Below are positions 1-5,270 of a stretch of DNA of 5,319 bases, piece after piece. Numbering within the stretch: the first letter of the stretch is position 1; every line of letters starts with the position of its first letter. A model generated the notes under the pieces. That model was not told the DNA's origin and searched no databases. It saw nothing but the letters and a program-made list of their open reading frames with translations. Source of the stretch: Deltaproteobacteria bacterium (lineage in GTDB: Bacteria; Desulfobacterota; UBA8473); the NCBI GenBank assembly GCA_030643245.1, contig DAOWME010000208.1, positions 1-5,319 of the forward strand, in the 5' to 3' direction. Position numbers and translations under genes: made by a program.

Positions 1-38
1 AAATTGGGAAGATTTGTATGATACGATATGTTCTTAAT

Positions 39-66
39 CTGGATTCCCGCCTTCGCGGGAATGACG
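39..66 (+). repeat. 28-bp dispersed hairpin repeat, copy 1 (dRS3-like)
   Basis: Perfect 8-bp inverted repeat: ATTCCCGC (43-50), loop CTTC (51-54), GCGGGAAT (55-62), flanked by CTGG on the left and GACG on the right. The same 28-bp unit occurs on the opposite strand at 4534-4561. The signature ATTCCC-N8-GGGAAT matches the form of the Neisseria dRS3 repeat, and similar hairpins are dispersed in many other bacterial genomes (general knowledge). It begins 1 nt after a TAA that may end an upstream gene, so it could also act as a 3'-end hairpin. No T-run follows, so it is not a classical intrinsic terminator. Confidence 0.85.
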
Positions 67-243
67 TGGTGAAAGTTTAACGGCAATAAATGTGCCAATT
101 GCTTACTTGGTTCTTCAACTATTTTTCGAAAACTCAAGTAATTAGAGCGTGTTTGAAAATCTTTTCCCTCATTCGTAGTTCGGGAAGATGGAACTCTTAA
201 TAATCTTCAATAAATGAATTGTCGGGAAATATCAAGGAACCTC

Positions 244-257
244 TTCTTCATGAAGAA
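244..257. repeat. 14-bp perfect palindrome with outer inverted arms
   Basis: TTCTTCA (244-250) is followed directly by its reverse complement TGAAGAA (251-257). A second 7-bp pair, CAAGGAA (233-239) and TTCCTTG (286-292), brackets it, and its right arm overlaps the -35 of the candidate promoter at 290-316. The arrangement is compatible with an operator upstream of ruvX, but no regulator is recognisable and chance is possible. Confidence 0.35.
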
Positions 258-289
258 ATTAGCCATGATGATAGCTGCCGGCAAATTCC

Positions 290-316
290 TTGACTTCATA
301 TTTTTCATATTATACT
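290..316 (+). promoter_or_regulatory. Candidate sigma-70 promoter of ruvX-mltG
   Basis: TTGACT (290-295; 5 of 6 consensus) is separated by 15 nt from TATACT (311-316; 5 of 6 consensus). TACTAT at 313-318 would give a 17-nt spacer but matches only 4 of 6. Transcription would begin near 323, leaving a leader of about 68 nt before the TTG start of ruvX. Because it lies inside the in-phase extension opening at ATG 214, it argues that this extension is not part of RuvX. The spacer is shorter than ideal, so the call is moderate. Confidence 0.4.
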
Positions 317-377
317 ATGAACTGGGTGTTGAAAGTTTGGGTTTAATAATTTGCGGCTGTTTAATCCCAAGATCAGT

Positions 378-384
378 AGGAAAG
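378..384 (+). promoter_or_regulatory. Ribosome binding site deciding the TTG start of ruvX
   Basis: AGGAAAG lies 6 nt before TTG 391, at proper spacing. No comparable site precedes ATG 214 or the in-frame ATG at 250. Starting at TTG also places the family's first motif at its usual position, right at the N terminus. Confidence 0.6.
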
Positions 385-390
385 ATACTG

Positions 391-804
391 TTGAAGATAA
401 TAGGTTTAGATGTCGGCAGTAAGAAGATTGGTGTAGCGGTGAGTGATGACATGGGCTGGACTGCTCAAGGGGTTTCAACCATAATCCGTAAGAACCTGGA
501 TAGTGATATGTACGAGATTGAAAGACTGGTAAATGAATACATGGCTACGGAAATAGTAATAGGCCTGCCCAAGAACATGGACGGTACCATCGGGAAGCAG
601 GCTGAAGGTGTGCTGGCCTTGGCAGAAACGATAAAAGAGTATCTAAATATCCCTGTAACTGCGTGGGATGAACGGCTTTCTACAAGAGCAGCCAACAGGG
701 CCTTGTTAGAGGCTGACCTCAGCCGCAGGAAGAGAAAAAAGGTTGTAGATAAGATGGCCGCCGTATTTATTCTGCAGGGATACTTGGATAGCAAGACACG
801 GTAG
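391..804 (+). CDS. ruvX: Putative pre-16S rRNA nuclease / Holliday junction resolvase-like protein RuvX (YqgF)
   Basis: A cytoplasmic RNase H-fold protein. Bacterial members process the 5' end of 16S rRNA and are also described as Holliday junction resolvase-like. The deduced 137 residues match the usual length of about 138. Visible motifs in order are GLDVGSKKIGVAVSD (5-19, catalytic Asp7), IVIGLPKNMDGT (55-66), WDERLST (92-98, Glu94) and DKMAAVFILQGYLD (120-133, Asp120). The three acidic active-site residues are therefore intact. The start is set at TTG 391, which has AGGAAAG upstream; starting at ATG 214 would add 59 unmatched, partly hydrophobic residues. The stop is 6 nt before mltG, a common neighbour in Gram-positive and Chloroflexota-like genomes, so the two are probably one transcript. 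The family assignment is firm; the exact start is inferred. Confidence 0.95.
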   Translation: MKIIGLDVGSKKIGVAVSDDMGWTAQGVSTIIRKNLDSDMYEIERLVNEYMATEIVIGLPKNMDGTIGKQAEGVLALAETIKEYLNIPVTAWDERLSTRAANRALLEADLSRRKRKKVVDKMAAVFILQGYLDSKTR

Positions 805-810
805 AACGCT

Positions 811-1839
811 ATGAAGAAGGCCATCTCTTACATAGTAATGCCCTTGATTATCCTGGGATTACTCATAGCCATGAGTATCTTTCTTTACCTTGCCACCCCA
901 CCCAATTCTCAAAAAATCCACAAGATAATACATATAGAACCAGGAGCCAGTTTCGCCGAGGTTGCCGGAATTCTAAAAGGGGAAGGAATTATTAAGGATG
1001 TGGCGAGGTTTTCCTTATTGGCTAGATATCATCAGGGTACCAGGAGGATTAAGGCAGGCGAATATTACTTGCATACCTCCATGTTGCCCCTCGAAGTCCT
1101 GGACGTGCTGGTAAAAGGCGAAGTAATAGAGCATCCTACCACAATACCGGAAGGATACAACATCTATCAGATAGCGGACCTACTTGATGATGCCGGACTT
1201 GTTGACAGAGAGAAATTCCTGGAGATGTGCTTTGATCGTACCCTAATATCTGATTTTGGCATCGAGGGAGACAGCCTGGAGGGTTACCTCTTCCCGGATA
1301 CTTACCTGATGCCAGGGAATATCAGTGAAAGGGTTATCATTGAATTAATGGTTGCCCGGTTCAGGGAGGTTTATGTTGGCAAATACACTGAGAGATCAAG
1401 AGAGTTGGGTCTTACAGAGAAAGAGGTTTTGACCCTTGCCTCTATAATCGAGAAGGAAACGGGACAATCATGGGAACGTCCTCTAATCTCTGCCGTATTC
1501 CAGAACAGGTTGAAAAAGCGTATACGACTTCAAAGCGATCCTACATCTGTTTACGGCATTCCCGATTTTACAGGTAGGATAAGAAAAAAACATCTTAAGA
1601 GAAAGAGCCCATACAATACATACCGCTATGGTGGTTTGCCACCCGGCCCAATCGCTAACCCCGGGGAGGCCTCCATTAAAGCCGTTCTGTATCCGGCCAA
1701 AGTGAATTACCTCTATTTTGTTTCAAAGAACAATGGTACCCACCACTTCTCAGATAACCTGCGAGAGCACAACATAGCTGTTCGAAAGTATCAGAAGAGG
1801 AAGCGGTTGTTTAACCAAGAAACAAGCAGCCGGCAATAG
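811..1839 (+). CDS. mltG: Endolytic murein transglycosylase MltG (YceG-like)
   Basis: Inner-membrane enzyme that cleaves nascent peptidoglycan strands and is thought to set glycan chain length. The 342 residues are normal for the family. An N-terminal membrane anchor spans about residues 8-28. A LysM-like subdomain follows at about 38-105 (starts IHIEPGASFAEVAGIL). The catalytic domain shows EGYLFPDTY (157-165), ASIIEKET (210-217) with the presumed catalytic Glu214, LQSDPTSVYG (240-249), SPYNTYRYGGLPPGPIANPG (266-285) and FVSKNNGTHHFS (303-314). All key motifs are present, so it should be active. ATG 811 follows the ruvX stop after 6 nt with only a weak Shine-Dalgarno (CGGTAG), suggesting translational coupling. 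The C terminus after about residue 325 is basic and variable. Older annotations call this family aminodeoxychorismate lyase, which is a misnomer. Confidence 0.96.
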   Translation: MKKAISYIVMPLIILGLLIAMSIFLYLATPPNSQKIHKIIHIEPGASFAEVAGILKGEGIIKDVARFSLLARYHQGTRRIKAGEYYLHTSMLPLEVLDVLVKGEVIEHPTTIPEGYNIYQIADLLDDAGLVDREKFLEMCFDRTLISDFGIEGDSLEGYLFPDTYLMPGNISERVIIELMVARFREVYVGKYTERSRELGLTEKEVLTLASIIEKETGQSWERPLISAVFQNRLKKRIRLQSDPTSVYGIPDFTGRIRKKHLKRKSPYNTYRYGGLPPGPIANPGEASIKAVLYPAKVNYLYFVSKNNGTHHFSDNLREHNIAVRKYQKRKRLFNQETSSRQ

Positions 1840-1850
1840 TCACAATCGTG

Positions 1851-1870
1851 TTTATTAATTTATTAATTTA
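1851..1870. repeat. AT-rich 8-bp tandem repeat (2.5 copies)
   Basis: TTTATTAA (1851-1858), TTTATTAA (1859-1866) and TTTA (1867-1870) run head to tail in the 97-nt gap between mltG and the reductase gene. The tract could act as an upstream AT element or a low-melting region. I see no convincing -35/-10 pair downstream and no terminator hairpin with a T-run after mltG. Confidence 0.6.
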
Positions 1871-1923
1871 TCAGGGGAAATGCCATAATTAGAATTGCTG
1901 TTTGATAACATCTTTTTACTGAC

Positions 1924-1931
1924 AAGGAGGT
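1924..1931 (+). promoter_or_regulatory. Perfect Shine-Dalgarno for the reductase gene
   Basis: AAGGAGGT lies 5 nt before ATG 1937, the strongest ribosome binding site in the window. It fixes the start of the 647-residue flavoprotein and predicts efficient translation, in contrast to the weak site before mltG. Confidence 0.85.
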
Positions 1932-1936
1932 AAGTT

Positions 1937-3880
1937 ATGAGACCAAAAGAACTCGATTGTCTTTTCGAACCCATTACTATTGGCAAGATGGAGTTGAAGA
2001 ACCGCATCATAATGGCCCCCATGGGGACAGGGTATGGGGGAGACGGATATGTAACCGAGAGAGTAACCGATTACCTTGCGGCCAGGGCAAAGGGAGGCGC
2101 CAGTCTCATAACAGTGGAAGTAGCCTATGTGCACAGGCTTGGAAAGGCCGGTCTGGGCGGAGAGTTGGCCATAGTTGACGATAAGTATATCCCGGGGCTG
2201 AACATCCTTTCCGATGCCATACACGAGGCAGGCGCAAAGGTGGTTTTGCAGTTGAACCACGCCGGCAGGTACGCCAGGGAGAAAAACCTGGGTGCGCAAC
2301 CTGTTGCACCTTCGGCTATCGCTTCTAACTATACCGGGGAAACCCCTAGAGAACTCTCAACCGAAGAGGTGGAAGAGATTGTGGAGGCCTTTGGTGAAGG
2401 CGCTCGAAGGGCCAGGGACGCAGGGTTCGATGGTGTGGAACTCATGGGGTCTACAGGATACCTTATAAGCCAGTTCTGTTCGCCGATTACAAACAAGAGA
2501 ACGGATAAGTACGGGGGTGACGGTCCTGCGGAGCGGGCGACCTTTGTAAAAGAGATAATCGAAAGAATCAGGGATAAGGTGGGCTATGATTTAGGTCTTT
2601 GTGTGAAGATGAGTGTGGATGAGTACCTCCCTGGTGGCAGTACTATTGAGGATTCCAAGGTTATGGCAAAGATCTTCGCAGAAGCAGGGGCCGATAGACT
2701 TCATGCGTGGGCTGGCTGGCATGAATCCCCCAAACCGATGTTGCCCATGTCAGTGCCTCGTGCAGCATTCGTCCATCTTGCTCAAGCCTTGAAAGAGGTC
2801 ACAGATGTGCCTGTTACAACAGTGGGAAGGATAAACGACCCTTACGTGGCCGCAAGCTTGCTCAGAGAAGGTAAAGCCGACCTTATCGCACTGGGCCGGG
2901 GCCTCCTCGCAGACCCTGAATTTGTAAATAAGACGTATGAAGGCAGGATGGATGAGATCAGAACCTGCATCGCATGTTGTGTCTGTTTCGATACGATGAT
3001 GTCCCAAATTCACAGGTCCGGGCCTGAAGGGGTGATCTGTGCACTTAATCCGGAATTGGGGAGAGAAGGGGAGAATCTACTGGCGCCGGTTGATCAAGGG
3101 AAAAATGTCCTCGTAGTGGGGGGTGGTCCCGGGGGTATGGAGGCCGCTCGTGTAGCTTCAATTAAGGGCCACAACGTAACCCTCTGGGAGAAATCCGACA
3201 AACTGGGAGGAGCCTTAAATGTAGCGGTCATCCCGCCTTTAAAGGATGAAATCGGGTGTTTGACTAAGTACCTTGTCCGTCAAATGGAAGTAAACAACAT
3301 CAGCGTAGAACTGAATAAGGATACTACTGTTGAAGAAGTGCTGAAAGAAAACGCTGATTGCATCATAGTGGCATCAGGGGCAAAAGAGAATATACCGGAA
3401 ATACCCGGTATTGACAAAGCAAATGTGGCTATGGCCATAGACCTTCTTGCCGGCGAGATCGAAACCGGCAACGATGTTGTCTTGATTGGAGGCGGGCTTA
3501 TCGGTGTGGATGTCGCCGAATACCTCAGCGAGAGAGGCAAGAACGTAACGATACTTACCAGGCAACCCCGCATTGGAGCTGACATAGGAATCAGTACACG
3601 TTGGGTGACCATGATGAGGATAAGGGAAAGGAAGATTAAGGTAATAAAAAAGGTCTCATATAAGGAGATAAAGAAAGATAGTGTGGTTATTGAAAGGGAA
3701 GGGGAGGAGATGTCTATCCCTGCGGATACTATCGTTGTTTCCGGCGGTCTTCTCCCTGACAGGAAATTGGCAGAAGAACTGAGAGGAAAAATATCCTTAA
3801 AAGAGGTGGGTGACTGTGTTGAGCCGAGGAAGATATATGATGCCATTTACGAGGGGTTCGAGGCTGCCTTGAATATCTAG
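1937..3880 (+). CDS. OYE-family FAD/FMN iron-sulfur oxidoreductase (2,4-dienoyl-CoA reductase / enoate reductase-like)
   Basis: A cytoplasmic NAD(P)H-dependent flavoenzyme of the 2,4-dienoyl-CoA reductase, enoate reductase and trimethylamine dehydrogenase family. It likely reduces an activated C=C bond; the substrate is unknown. Residues 1-340 form the FMN-binding TIM barrel, with QLNHAGR (105-111), GSTGYL (171-176) and GWHE (260-263). Tyr175 and His262 align with the catalytic Tyr and His of E. coli FadH. A 4Fe-4S site follows: Cys344, Cys347, Cys350 and Cys368, plus an extra Cys348. FAD binding is at VLVVGGGPGGMEAA (391-404), NAD(P) binding at VVLIGGGLIGVDVAEYL (514-530), and the C-terminal flavin segment is VGDCVEPRKIYDAIYEGFEAA without its final Ala (624-643). 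The length of 647 is close to FadH (about 670). A 97-nt gap and its own strong Shine-Dalgarno set it apart from mltG. The family is secure; the substrate cannot be read from sequence. Confidence 0.92.
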   Translation: MRPKELDCLFEPITIGKMELKNRIIMAPMGTGYGGDGYVTERVTDYLAARAKGGASLITVEVAYVHRLGKAGLGGELAIVDDKYIPGLNILSDAIHEAGAKVVLQLNHAGRYAREKNLGAQPVAPSAIASNYTGETPRELSTEEVEEIVEAFGEGARRARDAGFDGVELMGSTGYLISQFCSPITNKRTDKYGGDGPAERATFVKEIIERIRDKVGYDLGLCVKMSVDEYLPGGSTIEDSKVMAKIFAEAGADRLHAWAGWHESPKPMLPMSVPRAAFVHLAQALKEVTDVPVTTVGRINDPYVAASLLREGKADLIALGRGLLADPEFVNKTYEGRMDEIRTCIACCVCFDTMMSQIHRSGPEGVICALNPELGREGENLLAPVDQGKNVLVVGGGPGGMEAARVASIKGHNVTLWEKSDKLGGALNVAVIPPLKDEIGCLTKYLVRQMEVNNISVELNKDTTVEEVLKENADCIIVASGAKENIPEIPGIDKANVAMAIDLLAGEIETGNDVVLIGGGLIGVDVAEYLSERGKNVTILTRQPRIGADIGISTRWVTMMRIRERKIKVIKKVSYKEIKKDSVVIEREGEEMSIPADTIVVSGGLLPDRKLAEELRGKISLKEVGDCVEPRKIYDAIYEGFEAALNI

Positions 3881-3883
3881 GAG

Positions 3884-4441
3884 TCAAAGGAAAATATCTT
3901 TTCTCAGCCGCTCCGGGATACCCCATTTTATCATCAGGACCCGGGTGCTGGGAGGGACCAGATGCTCCCATGCTTCCCCTGCAGCCATCCGTCTCCTGAT
4001 GTCGCTTCCGCTCAGTCCTTTTTCGTGGGAAGGTTTTTCCCAGAGTACCTCTGTTTTCAGGCCTGTGGCCTGAAAACGTTTGAGCTTTTGTTTTCCCCAT
4101 TCATCGTAGATAGTTAAGAAAAAGACGCCGTCTATTGGCACATAATATTCATACAACTCGGGCAAGTTGATGGGAAATGGCACAACGGAAAAATCCTCAT
4201 GGGTCAGCCCCGTCTCCCACAAGGCTTCACGAACCATAGTATAACGTTCAAAATAGGTCAGGGGATTCGCTGTACGTGTGCTTCTGTTGACGTCTGCGTG
4301 TTCGTCCCTGGTCAGGGTAGGATCCGGATTGGTTATGCCGACAACAAGGTGCCTGCATCTGGCCTTCCCTGCCAACAGGTATTTGAGATGATCGCTGTGT
4401 AGTACCTGGAAGCGACCGTGGATCACACCGGTTTCAGCCAT
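3884..4441 (-). CDS. NadM-like nucleotidyltransferase (putative NMN adenylyltransferase)
   Basis: A 185-residue cytoplasmic protein of the class I nucleotidyltransferase (HxGH) superfamily. It resembles archaeal-type NMN adenylyltransferases, which make NAD from NMN and ATP. Motifs are GVIHGRFQ (5-12), the nucleotide-binding motif as HSDH (15-18), NPLTYFERYTM (59-69), equivalent to the NadM NPFTAGER segment, and SGSDIRRRM (144-152), equivalent to the SGTEIRRRM triphosphate-binding motif. Two oddities stand out: Gly of HxGH is Asp17, and about 15 extra residues (near 40-58) precede the NPLT motif. The start is ATG 4441, preceded at 9 nt by GGGGGAG. An in-frame GTG at 4492 would add 17 residues but lacks a Shine-Dalgarno and lies past the fold's first strand. 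The gene converges on the reductase with a 3-nt gap. A different nucleotide-transfer substrate is possible. Confidence 0.8.
   Translation of the reverse strand: MAETGVIHGRFQVLHSDHLKYLLAGKARCRHLVVGITNPDPTLTRDEHADVNRSTRTANPLTYFERYTMVREALWETGLTHEDFSVVPFPINLPELYEYYVPIDGVFFLTIYDEWGKQKLKRFQATGLKTEVLWEKPSHEKGLSGSDIRRRMAAGEAWEHLVPPSTRVLMIKWGIPERLRKDIFL
4053..4077. repeat. 11-bp perfect hairpin inside the nucleotidyltransferase gene
   Basis: The arm at 4053-4063 (GTTTTCAGGCC) pairs perfectly with 4067-4077 (GGCCTGAAAAC) across the loop TGT (4064-4066), and a further T-G pair extends it. It lies in sense codons for RFQATGLKT, around residues 122-130. The A and T tracts are inside the stem, with no T-run after it on either strand, so it is not a standard terminator. 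It could pause ribosomes or polymerase, or be a chance product of codon choice. Confidence 0.75.
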
Positions 4442-4450
4442 TTGATATTT

Positions 4451-4457
4451 CTCCCCC
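4451..4457 (-). promoter_or_regulatory. Ribosome binding site deciding the nucleotidyltransferase start
   Basis: On the - strand GGGGGAG lies 9 nt before ATG 4441. Neither the upstream in-frame GTG (4490-4492) nor ATG at 4463-4465 has a similar site. This is the main reason for choosing the 185-residue product beginning MAETGVIHGRFQ. Confidence 0.65.
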
Positions 4458-4487
4458 ATGATCATAGAATTCGGCCGGAACTCATCT

Positions 4488-4502
4488 GACACAATTTGTG
4501 TC
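4488..4502. repeat. 15-bp odd palindrome overlapping the element's left end
   Basis: GACACAA (4488-4494), centre T, then TTGTGTC (4496-4502) is a perfect palindrome. Its right half overlaps the left terminal repeat of the 4498-4608 element. It lies 47 nt upstream of the preferred ATG of the nucleotidyltransferase gene. It may be an operator for that gene or part of the element's boundary; no regulator is evident nearby. Confidence 0.5.
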
Positions 4503-4608
4503 GTGTCATGTGTGAATTATCGTATCAGGCGATCGTCATTCCCACGAATGTGGGAATCCAGTATTTCTTGATACTTCGTCCCCGTCCCTTACATAGATGA
4601 CACGACAC
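4498..4608. repeat. 111-bp terminal-inverted-repeat element (MITE-like candidate)
   Basis: GTGTCGTGTCAT (4498-4509) and its exact reverse complement ATGACACGACAC (4597-4608) delimit the unit. Counting further inward, 15 of 17 terminal positions match (4498-4514 against 4592-4608). Inside lies the second copy of the dispersed hairpin repeat (4534-4561) and a small AGTAT/ATACT stem just beside it. No protein is encoded and I find no convincing target-site duplication. The element fills most of the gap between two same-strand genes, ending 17 nt from the CDP-alcohol phosphotransferase stop. Transcribed as RNA, it would fold into a long stem with an internal hairpin. It may be a non-autonomous mobile element or a structured 3'/5' element; the repeats are certain, the nature is inferred. 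Confidence 0.6.
4534..4561 (-). repeat. 28-bp dispersed hairpin repeat, copy 2 (inverted)
   Basis: On the - strand this reads CTGG, ATTCCCAC, ATTC, GTGGGAAT, GACG, keeping the whole layout of copy 1 (39-66) in opposite orientation. Three positions differ. Two of them form one stem pair (G-C in copy 1, A-T here), so pairing is kept; the third is in the loop. The stem is 4538-4545 with 4550-4557. It sits within the 4498-4608 element. Confidence 0.85.
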
Positions 4609-4625
4609 TAGGCCCCAAGTGATTA

Positions 4626-5270
4626 TTAGTCAAGGGCCTCGATCAATCGTTTCACCACCACCCCATTGGTATGTATAACAAGATAAAGAAGCGCCACTAG
4701 CGGCATGGGCGGCCAGATGAGGCTTGCTATGGCACATAAAGCCATGACAGTCGTCCTTGTTCCCTTACTCGCCAGCGTTGGTTTACCGAGATCGATCCCA
4801 AGGCTCTCCGCCCTGGCGCTGCCATAGCTCACGAGATTGCTTCCAATCAGAGCCAGGGATCCCAAAGCCAGAGTCAGCCAGAGGGGAATTGGAGCGGGCA
4901 GGCGGACCAGGTAAATAACGAGGCCGATCAACATCGCCCCATCCGGGTAGCGATCCAATACCGAGTCCAGGAAGGCTCCCGTTGTGCTCTGTCTGCCTGT
5001 TAGCCGGGCGAACTGCCCGTCAACGCCGTCCAAAACCTGAGATGCGGCAGCAATTAGACCGGCCAACCAGGCCCATCCCAGAGCGAAGACTACTCCGGCC
5101 AGTACGCCCACGAGCGCGGAACTGATCGTTATCATCCAGGGTCGAAGCCAGCGAACAGAAACCAGCCTTCGTGTGACCCGTGCAGACAGATGGCATTTTA
5201 TCCACCTAAGCACAAATCTATCCGTCGGTTTAGTTTGCCATGAGTTGGGATTAGAGTGCTCATTTATCAT
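4626..5270 (-). CDS. CDP-alcohol phosphatidyltransferase family membrane protein
   Basis: An integral-membrane enzyme that transfers a phosphoalcohol group from a CDP-activated donor to an acceptor alcohol, as in phosphatidylglycerophosphate, phosphatidylinositol phosphate or di-inositol phosphate synthesis. The full catalytic signature D-x2-DG-x2-AR-x8-G-x3-D-x3-D is present at residues 81-106 (Asp81, Asp84, Gly85, Ala88, Arg89, Gly98, Asp102, Asp106), so the Mg-binding active site is intact. Several hydrophobic helices follow an amphipathic N terminus: about 46-66, 67-80, 112-123, 128-148, 173-186 and 188-203. YGSARAESLGID (149-160) is a further family-like segment. The 214-residue length is normal for a stand-alone enzyme; the cytidylyltransferase domain seen in archaeal fusions is absent. 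ATG 5270 is the first start after an in-frame TAA, but its Shine-Dalgarno is poor. Sampled lines are about 60% GC, above ruvX/mltG. The substrate cannot be assigned. Confidence 0.88.
   Translation of the reverse strand: MINEHSNPNSWQTKPTDRFVLRWIKCHLSARVTRRLVSVRWLRPWMITISSALVGVLAGVVFALGWAWLAGLIAAASQVLDGVDGQFARLTGRQSTTGAFLDSVLDRYPDGAMLIGLVIYLVRLPAPIPLWLTLALGSLALIGSNLVSYGSARAESLGIDLGKPTLASKGTRTTVMALCAIASLIWPPMPLVALLYLVIHTNGVVVKRLIEALD

Larger units (their letters stand above)
1..390. other. Intergenic leader before ruvX, no confident gene
   Basis: No convincing gene lies in this 390-base stretch. A short frame open from the window edge (2-37, ending TAA, tail NWEDLYDTICS) could be the end of an upstream + strand gene, but 11 residues are too few to identify. 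Another frame crosses the hairpin repeat and reads LDSRLRGNDV, a typical chance translation of this repeat type. A frame in phase with ruvX opens at ATG 214 and would add 59 residues. That extension has no family resemblance and no visible Shine-Dalgarno, so I treat it as untranslated. The region holds a hairpin repeat (39-66), a 14-bp palindrome (244-257) and a candidate promoter (290-316), listed separately. Confidence 0.6.

Noticed and set aside
39..66. Intrinsic terminator at the left hairpin
   Set aside because: The stem is strong but is followed by GACGTGGTG, not a T-run, and the same unit recurs at 4534-4561 in a different context. A dispersed repeat is the better explanation.
3..80. 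Open frame through the left hairpin reading RYVLNLDSRLRGNDVVKV
   Set aside because: The LDSRLRGNDV string is the translation of the hairpin repeat itself and is a well-known source of false short proteins. There is no start context or family match.
1916..2299. 127-codon open frame on the - strand over the start of the reductase gene
   Set aside because: Antisense to the reductase TIM barrel and its Shine-Dalgarno; no family motifs and no ribosome binding site, so it is a chance frame.
3280..3846. 188-codon open frame on the - strand
   Set aside because: It lies wholly antisense to the reductase FAD/NAD domains, which are strongly motif-supported. Its translation is Ser/Thr/Ile-rich with no recognisable domain, so it is a frame shadow.
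3729..4100. 123-codon - strand frame crossing the convergent gene ends
   Set aside because: It overlaps two well-supported genes in other frames, and its basic, Pro/Arg-rich translation is typical of out-of-frame reading.
39..4561. CRISPR array from the two 28-bp repeats
   Set aside because: There are only two copies, in inverted orientation and about 4.5 kb apart, with no regular spacers and no cas genes.
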